64,000 bases of DNA, taken from NCBI RefSeq assembly GCF_015667585.1, contig NZ_JADPEG010000006.1:1-64000 (forward strand). Reading direction: 5' to 3'. The position numbers and the translations under genes were made by a program. Below are positions 1 to 6,914 of the stretch, in pieces (position 1 is the first letter of the stretch; the number at the start of each line of letters is the position of its first letter). Source of the stretch: Clostridium sp. D33t1_170424_F3 (GTDB lineage: Bacteria > Bacillota > Clostridia > Oscillospirales > Acutalibacteraceae). The notes under the pieces were generated by a model, which saw nothing but the letters and a program-made list of their open reading frames with translations, made no database searches and was not told where the DNA came from.

Positions 1-31
1 ACTTGTGTATAATTCCGTTTCTCCATGACAA

Positions 32-70
32 TACCCCCTGATGTAGTCTATTTTCCTACATCAGGGGGTA
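32..70. terminator. Perfect 15-bp hairpin, probable terminator
   Basis: Bases 32-46 and 56-70 are perfect reverse complements around a 9-nt loop. It lies about 105 bp past the stop of the minus-strand ImmA gene, so it could end that transcript, or one entering from the left. The T tract is weak on both sides, so direction is unresolved. Confidence 0.55.
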
Positions 71-174
71 CTTTGTCTCTGTCCGTTTTTACTGGACCTG
101 TTCATGGCGGGGGGATTGCTCTTGCTCTATGTGGTTTTTGTGTGTAGAACATGCACTTTAAACACTGCTCTTTT

Positions 175-903
175 TTATGAATGGATGTCGATGGAGCGCA
201 GGTTGAGCTTGCGGTCATGAATCTTTTTAAAGGTTGCGGTTTCTTTATGCAGCAGTTCTGCTTCCAGGTCGTTCAGCGAACGGACCGAGATACCGGCCTG
301 ACGCTGCCTGGAAGCGGACAAAAACTGAATGCGGTCTAGGGGAGTCCCCTCCAAGTATTGTGAGATTTCGTATTTTAAGCTTTCAAACCGGTAGGTGATG
401 ACGGCTTCCGTCACGGAAAAGATGGACGCCAGCTTTGCTTTAAAGGAGCCGTAATCCCTCCAGGCGGTGAGCTGCGGATATTGCTCCGCTATGTATGGAA
501 AAAGCAGATGGGCGGGCGTCAGGATTTCCGCAGCGCCTTCGTTGGCCTGCCATTCCAGAAAAGCGTCCTGGTTGGGCTTGGCCTTTTCAAAACAGTTAAA
601 GGACTTGGCCGGGCCGCTCTTGTGCAGTGTGATGTGAATCAGCTCGTGTGCACAGGTGAAATTGTTTTCCTTCCAGGAAAGCGTTCCGTTTAACAGGATG
701 ACGTTTGGTTCCCCCTGCGTCGACAGGCAGGAGATCCCTTTCAAACCGGGCGTTTTAAAGCAGGGGCAGGCTACCTCGATGTCCGGCCGCTCCCGGCAAA
801 ATTGAATCATATCCAGCGGATAGCCGTCCCGCGCGATATTCAATTCCCCGCAGAGCTGATGGATTTCCCGGTAAAGCTCCGCTTTTGTACAATGATGGTG
901 CAT
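175..903 (-). CDS. ImmA/IrrE-family zinc metallopeptidase
   Basis: A 242-aa protein with the gluzincin motif HELIH at residues 86-90 and the downstream EWQANE...AAEIL segment (about 117-128) that supplies the third metal ligand in this family. ImmA-type peptidases act in the cytoplasm and relieve repression by cleaving or destabilising a partner XRE repressor. The ATG at 903 follows a clean GGAGG. The gene lies 11 bp downstream of an XRE repressor gene, so the two form a typical repressor/anti-repressor operon, as found on integrative elements and in stress regulation. No mobile-element genes are visible next to it here. The family call is firm; the target repressor is inferred from adjacency. 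Confidence 0.88.
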   Translation of the reverse strand: MHHHCTKAELYREIHQLCGELNIARDGYPLDMIQFCRERPDIEVACPCFKTPGLKGISCLSTQGEPNVILLNGTLSWKENNFTCAHELIHITLHKSGPAKSFNCFEKAKPNQDAFLEWQANEGAAEILTPAHLLFPYIAEQYPQLTAWRDYGSFKAKLASIFSVTEAVITYRFESLKYEISQYLEGTPLDRIQFLSASRQRQAGISVRSLNDLEAELLHKETATFKKIHDRKLNLRSIDIHS

Positions 904-914
904 AGGGCCTCCAT

Positions 915-1244
915 TCAGCTCCGGCGCAGCTTTTTGATGATATCGATGGCCAGCTTGATGTCGTCCGGATCGATATCGTTCTCCTGTGCTTCGCGTGCAA
1001 AATTAAAGTAGACCTTGTCTAATTGGCTGGGAACAGCGCTCTGTGTACTCCAGTCCATCAAATAGGCGGGCGTTACCTGAAGCGTCTGGGCAAGCAGGGC
1101 GATCTTATCCCCGCGCAGGCTGGCGATTTCGCCGCTTTCCCAACGGGAAACCGTTGCAGAACTGACGCCGACTGTATGCGCCACATCTTCCAGGGTGAGA
1201 TGCAGCTCAATACGCCGGTTTTTGATCTTTTCCCGGAGTTCCAT
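915..1244 (-). CDS. XRE-family HTH transcriptional regulator
   Basis: A 109-aa protein with an N-terminal Cro/C1-type helix-turn-helix (about residues 8-65; the LTLEDVAHTVGVSSATVSRW region is the recognition core). The C-terminal tail of about 40 residues is probably for dimerisation or ImmA contact. The ATG at 1244 is preceded by AGGAGG. It is the first gene of a two-gene unit with the downstream ImmA peptidase and probably represses its own promoter. It could be the immunity repressor of a lost element or a domesticated stress switch; nothing in the window decides between these. Confidence 0.85.
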   Translation of the reverse strand: MELREKIKNRRIELHLTLEDVAHTVGVSSATVSRWESGEIASLRGDKIALLAQTLQVTPAYLMDWSTQSAVPSQLDKVYFNFAREAQENDIDPDDIKLAIDIIKKLRRS

Positions 1245-1273
1245 GGAAACGCCTCCTCATAAAGTTTTATTCC

Positions 1274-1301
1274 AGTATAGCACATATTTGCGCTTTTGCA
1301 A
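1274..1301 (-). promoter_or_regulatory. Sigma-A promoter of the XRE/ImmA operon
   Basis: On the minus strand TTGCAA (1296-1301) and TATACT (1274-1279) are separated by 16 nt, 30 bp upstream of the XRE start. The 1245-1547 gap otherwise holds only this promoter and the rpsU promoter. Confidence 0.6.
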
Positions 1302-1455
1302 TCTTTATTGAATGAAATTGCATTTACGTATTGCTTTTTGTTTTGTAATATGAGATAATAAAATCCGTTCAGTTGGTAGTCAGGGATATTATATAAGGAG
1401 ATAATTGGTTTTTCTGAAAGCATGACCGGAATTTTGATAGTTTATGCGGAAAGAC

Positions 1456-1484
1456 TTGACAGATGGGGAATCTGTCTGTATAAT
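1456..1484 (+). promoter_or_regulatory. Consensus sigma-A promoter of rpsU
   Basis: A perfect TTGACA (1456-1461), a 17-nt spacer and a perfect TATAAT (1479-1484), 64 bp before the rpsU start. A strong promoter suits a ribosomal protein gene. Confidence 0.85.
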
Positions 1485-1547
1485 ATCTTTTATGTAATAT
1501 GACTCTTACTCATAACCCCTGCCTTTCGGCGGATGGGAGGGAAATAA

Positions 1548-1724
1548 ATGGCTGAAATCAGAATTAAGGACAATGAATCCTTGGACAGTGCTCTGAGAAG
1601 ATTCAAGAAGCAGTGCGCCAGATCTGGAGTAATTGCTGAAGTTCGCAAGAGAGAGGCTTATGAAAAGCCGTCTGTCAAGCGCAAGAAGAAGTCCGAGGCG
1701 GCCCGTAAACGTAAGTTTAGATAA
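1548..1724 (+). CDS. rpsU: 30S ribosomal protein S21
   Basis: A 58-aa, very basic protein beginning [20 protein letters not shown] and ending in a lysine/arginine-rich tail, which is the full usual length of bacterial S21. S21 sits on the 30S platform near the anti-Shine-Dalgarno region and helps initiation. The ATG is preceded by GGGAGG. It has its own consensus promoter and a strong terminator, so it is a single-gene unit. Confidence 0.97.
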   Translation: MAEIRIKDNESLDSALRRFKKQCARSGVIAEVRKREAYEKPSVKRKKKSEAARKRKFR

Positions 1725-1753
1725 GGGCTGTCGGATTAGAATGAATTTTTAAC

Positions 1754-1781
1754 AAAAAGCGGGCATGTTGCCCGCTTTTTT
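1754..1781 (+). terminator. Rho-independent terminator of rpsU
   Basis: A seven-base GC-rich stem (1759-1765 with 1769-1775), extended by A/T pairs, with a 3-nt loop and a run of six T. Confidence 0.92.
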
Positions 1782-1829
1782 GATGTTATCCGGGTCGGGG
1801 CAGGCTCGGGCTGCATACGGAGGTGTCAA

Positions 1830-2348
1830 ATGGCTTTCTTTTTGCCTACTGTCTCGGTAAAGAGCATTTTGGATATCACGCCTCAGCTGCTGCGTGCGAT
1901 GGGCGTGAATACCATTTTACTGGATGTAGACAATACCCTGGCGGTTCACGGCGCGCAGGAGCCGTTTCCCGGCGCGGTGGAGTGGACAAAACAAATAAGT
2001 CAAAAAGGCTTTCGTATCATCATCCTGTCAAACAATTTTGAAAAGCGGGTTGCGCCGTTCGCACAGAAATTCAGCTTACCGTTCCTCTCTTTTTCCATGA
2101 AGCCGCTTCCAATGGCATATACCCGTGCGATGCGGAAACTCGGCGCGAGAAGGAAAGAGACCGTTGCGGTCGGCGATCAGATTTTTACCGATGTAATCGG
2201 CGCCAACCTCTCTGGCGTGAAATCCATTCTGCTTGCGCCCGACGATTTAGAAAATACGCTTTCTTTCCGGATCCGCCGTGCGCTGGAGCAGCCAATCCGC
2301 AGGCGGGCGGAACGCATCGGGCGTGGCTCGCAGTATTTTAAGGAGTAG
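1830..2348 (+). CDS. yqeG: YqeG-family HAD (subfamily IIIA) phosphatase
   Basis: A 172-aa HAD-superfamily hydrolase. Motif I is DVDNT (residues 32-36), motif II SNN (67-69), the motif III lysine is about K91, and motif IV is GDQIFTD (115-121), so the active site is complete. YqeG-type proteins are assigned as phosphatases; the physiological substrate is not known, and in some Firmicutes the gene travels with ribosome-assembly or shikimate genes. The start follows GGAGGTG. The aroQ start lies 4 bp after the stop, so the two are cotranscribed. Confidence 0.9.
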   Translation: MAFFLPTVSVKSILDITPQLLRAMGVNTILLDVDNTLAVHGAQEPFPGAVEWTKQISQKGFRIIILSNNFEKRVAPFAQKFSLPFLSFSMKPLPMAYTRAMRKLGARRKETVAVGDQIFTDVIGANLSGVKSILLAPDDLENTLSFRIRRALEQPIRRRAERIGRGSQYFKE

Positions 2349-2352
2349 CGGT

Positions 2353-2787
2353 ATGAAAAAGAAGGTGCTTGTTCTTTTGGGCCCGAATCTCAATATGGTT
2401 GGGGTCCGGGAAAAAGGAATCTATGGGGACGAAACGGCAGAGCACATCAACGCACAGATTTTGGAGCATGCGGAAAAGCTTGGATATGATTGCGACATAT
2501 ATCAATCCAATCACGAGGGCGATTTAATTGATAAAATTCATGCGTCCAGGGGAATCTATAACGGTGTGGTGCTCAACGCCGGCGCGCTGACGCATTACAG
2601 TTATGCGCTACACGACGCCATCGGCTGTGTGCGGATTCCGTTTGTTGAAACCCATATGTCAAACATCCATGCGCGCGAGGAATTCCGTCACAAATCCGTG
2701 ATTGCGGACGTTTGTGCGGGTCAGATTTCCGGCTTTGGAAAAAACAGCTATTTTCTTGCATTGGCAGCGCTGAAAGACCTGATGTGA
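2353..2787 (+). CDS. aroQ: Type II 3-dehydroquinate dehydratase
   Basis: A 144-aa protein of the usual type II length. Signature segments are LLGPNLNMVG near the N terminus, QSNHEGDLID, NAGALTHYSYAL and VETHMSNIHAREEFR, which carry the catalytic tyrosine loop, histidine and arginines of the family. It converts 3-dehydroquinate to 3-dehydroshikimate in the cytoplasm, step three of the shikimate pathway. The ATG at 2353 is chosen because it aligns with the family start; the frame is open further upstream but that part overlaps yqeG. Confidence 0.95.
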   Translation: MKKKVLVLLGPNLNMVGVREKGIYGDETAEHINAQILEHAEKLGYDCDIYQSNHEGDLIDKIHASRGIYNGVVLNAGALTHYSYALHDAIGCVRIPFVETHMSNIHAREEFRHKSVIADVCAGQISGFGKNSYFLALAALKDLM

Positions 2788-2799
2788 GCTGGATAAAAC

Positions 2800-2817
2800 A
2801 AAACCACAGCGGTTTTT
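2800..2817 (+). terminator. Short terminator after aroQ
   Basis: A 6-bp stem (2800-2805 with 2811-2816), 5-nt loop and T tract, 12 bp after the aroQ stop. The stem is short, so termination may be partial. Confidence 0.55.
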
Positions 2818-2847
2818 TCGCAGATTGCCGTTTTGTAAAAATTTGTC

Positions 2848-2876
2848 TTGAAAAATAGCGGGAAATATTATACACT
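2848..2876 (+). promoter_or_regulatory. Promoter of efp
   Basis: TTGAAA (2848-2853), 17-nt spacer, TACACT (2871-2876), 36 bp ahead of the efp start. A TATACA at 2869-2874 is an alternative -10. Confidence 0.6.
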
Positions 2877-2911
2877 AAAGGATAGTAAATTAGTTATTGG
2901 AGGATACAGTC

Positions 2912-3469
2912 ATGATATCTGCAGGAGATTTTAGAAACGGCGTAACATTCGAGATGGAAGGCAATGTTTATTCCATTATCGAGTTTCAGCACGTAAAACC
3001 TGGCAAGGGCGCTGCGTTTGTCCGTACGAAGATCAGAAATGTAATCAGCGGTTCGGTTACAGAAAAAACCTTCAACCCGAACGACAAATACCCCACCGCG
3101 TTCGTAGAGCGCAAGGATATGCAGTACCTGTACAGCGACGGCGATCTGTACTACTTCATGGATTCTGAAACCTTTGAGCAGATTCCGATCAATAAGAGTG
3201 TTCTGAATGATAACTTTAAATTTGTCAAAGAAAACATGGACTGTAAAGTGCTTTCTTACAAGGGCAATGTGTTTGGCGTAGAGCCGCCGAACTTTGTGGA
3301 GCTTGTCATCGTGGAGACCGATCCGGGCTTCAAGGGCGATACTGCTACCAATGCGACAAAACCGGCGAAGCTGGAGACCGGCGCGGAAATCAAAGTCCCG
3401 CTGTTCATCGACGAAGGCGAAACCATTCGCATCGACACCCGCACAGGCGAATATATGGAGCGCGCATAA
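2912..3469 (+). CDS. efp: Translation elongation factor P
   Basis: A 185-aa protein of canonical EF-P length and composition ([17 protein letters not shown] at the N terminus, [11 protein letters not shown] at the C terminus). EF-P binds between the ribosomal P and E sites and rescues stalling at polyproline. The tip of the domain I loop reads [10 protein letters not shown] with Lys32, the same residue number that carries 5-aminopentanol in Bacillus subtilis; no modification gene is visible here. The ATG at 2912 follows GGAGG at a proper distance. It has its own promoter and is followed by the CD1247-family gene. Confidence 0.97.
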   Translation: MISAGDFRNGVTFEMEGNVYSIIEFQHVKPGKGAAFVRTKIRNVISGSVTEKTFNPNDKYPTAFVERKDMQYLYSDGDLYYFMDSETFEQIPINKSVLNDNFKFVKENMDCKVLSYKGNVFGVEPPNFVELVIVETDPGFKGDTATNATKPAKLETGAEIKVPLFIDEGETIRIDTRTGEYMERA

Positions 3470-3568
3470 GGCACACTATCTTTTGGTAGGGAAGCCTAAG
3501 CTTTGCCGCGTGCCAAGGCGCGTGGAATTTATAATAAAGAAGCTTACATTAAAAAGGAGGCACAAGTC

Positions 3569-3982
3569 ATGACGAACACAGAAAAAGTTGCGTACATCCG
3601 CGGTTTGGCGGAGGGTCTGGAGCTCGACGGGAGCAAAAAAGAGGTCAAGGTTCTGAATGCAATCATTGAGTTGCTGGACGATCTGGCGCTGAGCATGTCC
3701 GATCTGGAGGATACCTGCAATGATATGGCGGATCAGCTCGATGCGGTTGACGAGGACCTGGGTTCGCTGGAAGAGGACTTTTATTTCGATGAAGACGATG
3801 AGGACGGTGAAGATTGCTTCTATGAGGTGACCTGCCCGAATTGTCACGAGACCATTTGCCTGTCTGAGGATATTATCGAAGACGGCCAGATGGATTGTCC
3901 GAACTGCGGCGAAACATTGGAGTTCGATCTCGACGAGTGCGACGAGGATTGCTGCTCTTGCGGCTGCGAGGATTGCGAATAA
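3569..3982 (+). CDS. CD1247-family protein with zinc ribbon and Cys-rich acidic tail
   Basis: A 137-aa acidic protein. Residues 1-60 form the helical CD1247-type N-terminal domain seen in many Clostridia, residues 61-82 are almost all Asp/Glu, and a zinc ribbon follows with CPNC at 89-92 and CPNC at 110-113. The last 14 residues hold six more cysteines. The ATG at 3569 has a perfect AGGAGG. The function is unknown; an older label as an AraC-type regulator is not supported because there is no HTH. Placement after efp suggests a link with translation or metal/redox sensing, which is inference. Confidence 0.85.
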   Translation: MTNTEKVAYIRGLAEGLELDGSKKEVKVLNAIIELLDDLALSMSDLEDTCNDMADQLDAVDEDLGSLEEDFYFDEDDEDGEDCFYEVTCPNCHETICLSEDIIEDGQMDCPNCGETLEFDLDECDEDCCSCGCEDCE

Positions 3983-4030
3983 AATCCCCGCCAGCGCCCT
4001 CTATAGATTCATAATCCAAAGAGATAGAAG

Positions 4031-4066
4031 GCACCGTATCTGATCATACAGATGCGGTGCTTTTTT
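4031..4066 (+). terminator. Strong terminator after the CD1247-family gene
   Basis: A 12-nt stem with one bulge (about 4031-4042 with 4048-4060) followed by six T. It ends 36 bp before the next gene, so it may also act as an attenuator for the ABC importer operon, for which no clear promoter is seen. Confidence 0.88.
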
Positions 4067-4101
4067 GAGAAAAAACGTTTTTTAAAAGGAAGGATTTTTT
4101 A

Positions 4102-5157
4102 ATGAAGATCACTAAGAAATTTACCGCAATGGTTGTCTCGTTCTGCCTGTTTGCACTGGCTCTTTCTGGCTGCGGTGCTCCGCAGTCTGCGGATAGCAGT
4201 ACGGCGCCGTCTTCCGCTACGGCAGGCTCCTCCGCAGCTGTATCGTCCGGTGAGCCGGAAGAGAAGATGACCATCAAGATTGCGGCGCAGAAGGGCCCTA
4301 CCGGCCTTGGTATGGTCAAGCTGATGAGCGACAGCGAAGCGGACAAAACGGCGAACCGCTATGAGGCGACGGTGGTCGCCGGACCGGATGCCGCCGTTTC
4401 CATGATTTCCAGCGGGGAAGCCGATGTGGCGGCGGTTCCTTCCAATACAGCGTCCATCCTGTACAATAAAACGTCCGGCAGCGTCCAGCTTGCCGCGCTC
4501 AATACGCTTGGCGTTCTGTATGTCGTGACAGATGGCGAACCCGTCGGCAGCATACAGGACTTGAAGGGAAAGACCGTTCATTCTTCCGGCCAGGGCGCAA
4601 CGCCGGAATATGTGCTGAACTATATCCTGGAGGAAAACGGATTGGAGCCCGGAAAAGACGTTACAATAGAGTATAAGGCAGACCATACAGAACTGGCGGC
4701 AAACCTTTTGGCCGGCAAATCCAAGGTGGCGGTTCTGCCGGAACCCTTTGTTACCCAGGTGACGACGAAGAACCAGGAGCTGAAAGTGGCGCTGAATCTG
4801 ACGGATGAATGGAACAAAGTGGCGGGGGATAAAAGCGTCCTCACAATGGGTTGCCTCGTTGTACGCAAAGAGTTTGCGGAAAACAATAAGGCGGCGTTCG
4901 ATGCCTTTTTGGAGGAATACAAGGCGTCCATTGCGTTTACAAACGAACATGTGGACGAGGCGGCGGAACTTTCTGAAAAATATGATATTATGCCGGCGGC
5001 AGTGGCAAAGAAAGCGATACCAAACTGCAATATCGTATATATTGACGGCGAAGAGATGCAGCAGAAAATGCCGGACTTTTTAATGGTGCTTTACAACGAG
5101 AACCCGAAATCCGTTGGAGGGGAATTGCCCGGAGATGATTTTTACTATAAAAAATAA
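4102..5157 (+). CDS. ABC importer substrate-binding lipoprotein (NMT1/SsuA-like)
   Basis: A 351-aa secreted lipoprotein: basic start, hydrophobic core and lipobox LSGC with the lipidated Cys24, then a Ser/Ala-rich linker. The mature part resembles the NMT1/THI5/SsuA group of periplasmic-type binding proteins (IKIAAQKGPTGLGMVKLM; ADVAAVPSNTASILYN; LKGKTVHSSGQGATPEYVL), which capture sulfonates, nitrate-like anions or thiamine-pyrimidine precursors. The ligand cannot be read from sequence, and no thiamine riboswitch is present. It heads a three-gene operon with a permease and an ATPase, the complete importer. Confidence 0.88.
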   Translation: MKITKKFTAMVVSFCLFALALSGCGAPQSADSSTAPSSATAGSSAAVSSGEPEEKMTIKIAAQKGPTGLGMVKLMSDSEADKTANRYEATVVAGPDAAVSMISSGEADVAAVPSNTASILYNKTSGSVQLAALNTLGVLYVVTDGEPVGSIQDLKGKTVHSSGQGATPEYVLNYILEENGLEPGKDVTIEYKADHTELAANLLAGKSKVAVLPEPFVTQVTTKNQELKVALNLTDEWNKVAGDKSVLTMGCLVVRKEFAENNKAAFDAFLEEYKASIAFTNEHVDEAAELSEKYDIMPAAVAKKAIPNCNIVYIDGEEMQQKMPDFLMVLYNENPKSVGGELPGDDFYYKK

Positions 5158-5926
5158 GAAAACTGGCAAGAAATCATATCCGGCGGGGGTCGTGCAAAAA
5201 ATATTGATCGCTTTATTCTGGCTGGCAGTCTGGCAGGTTCTATATTTAGCGGTCAAACAGGAGATACTGGTTGTATCCCCTGTCCGCGTTTTTCTCCGGT
5301 TAACAGAGCTGATGAGGGAAACAGAATTTTGGCTGTCCGCGGGATATTCCATGGTCCGCATCGTAAGCGGCTTTTTAGCAGCGGTGTTCGCAGGGACCGT
5401 TCTGGCGGTATGGACCTCTGTTTCTTCTCTGGCGAATGACTTATTTCGTCCCGTCATATCGATCGTCAAATCGACGCCGGTTGCCTCGTTTATTCTATTG
5501 GCGCTGGTTTGGATTGAGTCGTCCCATGTCCCGGCGTTTACGTCCTTTTTGATGGTCCTGCCTGTGGTTTGGGCCAATGTCACCAACGGAATCGCCAAAA
5601 CGGACCAGAATCTTTTGCAGATGGCGCAGGTATTTCGTTTTGGCGCGGCAAAGACGGTGCGGCGCGTGTATGTGCCCTCCATCATGCCGTACTTCACAGC
5701 AGCGTGTACGACGGGGATGGGACTTGCATGGAAGGCGGGCGTTGCGGCGGAGGTGCTGGCCAATACCAAATATTCGATCGGCGGGCATATCTACAGCGCG
5801 AAGATTTATATTGAAACAACGGACTTGTTCGCATGGACGGTGGTGGTTATCCTGCTAAGCGTGCTGCTGGAATGGATGATGACCCATGTCATGCGTATCG
5901 TCAGCCGAAAATACAGCTTGTCTTGA
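5135..5926 (+). CDS. ABC importer permease (SsuC/TauC-like)
   Basis: A 264-aa integral membrane protein with about six hydrophobic segments and the C-terminal binding-protein-dependent transport motif around VYVPSIMPYFTAACTTGMGLAWKAGVAAEV, split here only by family naming. The start is placed at the ATG at 5135, where a GGAGGGG lies 12 nt upstream; a TTG at 5114 in the same frame is less likely. The gene overlaps the 3' end of the binding-protein gene by 23 bp. It forms the membrane channel for the substrate captured by the upstream lipoprotein. Confidence 0.85.
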   Translation: MIFTIKNKKTGKKSYPAGVVQKILIALFWLAVWQVLYLAVKQEILVVSPVRVFLRLTELMRETEFWLSAGYSMVRIVSGFLAAVFAGTVLAVWTSVSSLANDLFRPVISIVKSTPVASFILLALVWIESSHVPAFTSFLMVLPVVWANVTNGIAKTDQNLLQMAQVFRFGAAKTVRRVYVPSIMPYFTAACTTGMGLAWKAGVAAEVLANTKYSIGGHIYSAKIYIETTDLFAWTVVVILLSVLLEWMMTHVMRIVSRKYSLS

Positions 5927-5936
5927 GGGGAGAACG

Positions 5937-6551
5937 ATGGAATTACAGATAAAAGACGTCTGCAAAACATACGGATCACAGAAAGTTCTGGACCATTTTT
6001 CTCTGACTGTCCCCAAGGGGAAAACGGTCTGTCTGTTTGGACCGTCCGGATGTGGAAAGACGACGCTATTGCAATGTATCGCTTCTTTAGAAAAGCTGGA
6101 TTCCGGAACAATCGCCGGGATGGATCGAAAGAAAATTTCCTATATGTTTCAGGAGGATCGCCTCTTGCCGTGGATCAGCGCAGCTGAAAATATTTCAGTC
6201 GTTTGGGAACATCCTCATAGGGAGGATGCAATCGAGTGGCTCCGTCTGGTCGAACTGGAGGACGCGGCGGAGAAACGTCCCGCAGAGTTGAGCGGCGGCA
6301 TGCGGCAAAGAGTTGCGCTGGCGCGGGCCCTGGCCTACGATGGAGACCCTTTCCTGCTGGACGAACCGTTTCGCGCGCTGGATCAGGGGACCCGGCGGCA
6401 AATGATGGATCTGCTGTGTGCACATACAAAAGGAAAGACCAAGATTTTAGTGACGCATGACTTGGGGGAAGCGCGTCTAATGGCGGATTGCATTGCTTTT
6501 TTGGAGGGGCCGCCTTTGAAAATTGTGCGAATAGAGAGAATACATGCGTAA
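5937..6551 (+). CDS. ABC importer ATP-binding subunit (SsuB/TauB-like)
   Basis: A 204-aa ATPase with Walker A GPSGCGKT (35-42), a Q-loop in MFQEDRLLPW, signature LSGGMRQRVALARAL and Walker B FLLDEPF, followed by the H-loop in VTHDLGEA. It is short for this family (usually 240-260 aa) but every catalytic motif is present; the helical region before the signature is trimmed. The ATG at 5937 follows GAGGGGAG, 10 bp after the permease stop. It powers the importer. Confidence 0.9.
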   Translation: MELQIKDVCKTYGSQKVLDHFSLTVPKGKTVCLFGPSGCGKTTLLQCIASLEKLDSGTIAGMDRKKISYMFQEDRLLPWISAAENISVVWEHPHREDAIEWLRLVELEDAAEKRPAELSGGMRQRVALARALAYDGDPFLLDEPFRALDQGTRRQMMDLLCAHTKGKTKILVTHDLGEARLMADCIAFLEGPPLKIVRIERIHA

Positions 6552-6607
6552 CCTGTAGTTGAATAACGTAGATTTTATCGGATTTTCCGGAGTGTGGAGA
6601 GAATTTG

Positions 6608-6636
6608 TTCCAAATAGAGGGAATTTATGCTATAAT
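6608..6636 (+). promoter_or_regulatory. Promoter of the tandem-element leader (dehydratase gene)
   Basis: TTCCAA (6608-6613), 17-nt spacer and perfect TATAAT (6631-6636) with an extended -10 TGC. The -10 box overlaps the first bases of the repeated element, so the transcript begins with it. The same arrangement is seen before kdpD. Confidence 0.65.
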
Positions 6637-6757
6637 AACCTCACGCCGTAAACGGAAGCGGAGCTTCCGACGGCTGGGAGAACATGGAATCATACTGAAA
6701 TCTTGGAAAAAAGAATAAAATCGTCTTAAAAAGCTTCTCATAGAATCGAGTATGATT
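6634..6757 (+). repeat. Structured leader element, copy A1
   Basis: First of two copies in this leader; two more occur reversed at 18332-18582. The conserved 5' part (6634-6691) folds as a long hairpin: GCCGT pairs with ACGGC and, inside it, GGAAGC with GCTTCC, with CTC/GAG at the base. The variable part closes with AATCATACT (6688-6696) pairing perfectly with AGTATGATT (6749-6757). The function is unknown; a cis-regulatory RNA is inferred. Confidence 0.6.
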
Positions 6758-6758
6758 G

Positions 6759-6893
6759 AATAACCTCACGCCACAAACGGAAGCAGAGCTTCCGACGGCT
6801 GGGAGAACATGGAATCTTGCCGGACTATAGGACAAATTTAGTTTAAAAACAGGGATAAAAACCCATAAAATAGATGCGGGAGTCCGCAGGATT
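6759..6893 (+). repeat. Structured leader element, copy A2
   Basis: Second copy, 125 bp after the first. The GGAAGC/GCTTCC inner stem is kept, but GCCGT is changed to GCCAC, which loses two pairs of the middle stem. The closing stem pairs 6813-6826 with 6881-6893, with one bulge and one G-U pair, using a sequence different from copy A1. It ends 10 nt before the ribosome binding site of the next gene. Confidence 0.55.
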
Positions 6894-6914
6894 GATACAG
6901 TTGGGGGAATGATA

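Noticed and set aside
3983-4101. Thiamine riboswitch for the NMT1-type importer
   Set aside because: The short leader holds only the terminator hairpin; no TPP box is present.
6634-6893. CRISPR array
   Set aside because: Only two units of about 125 bp with structured, partly variable sequence; no short direct repeats with uniform spacers and no cas genes.
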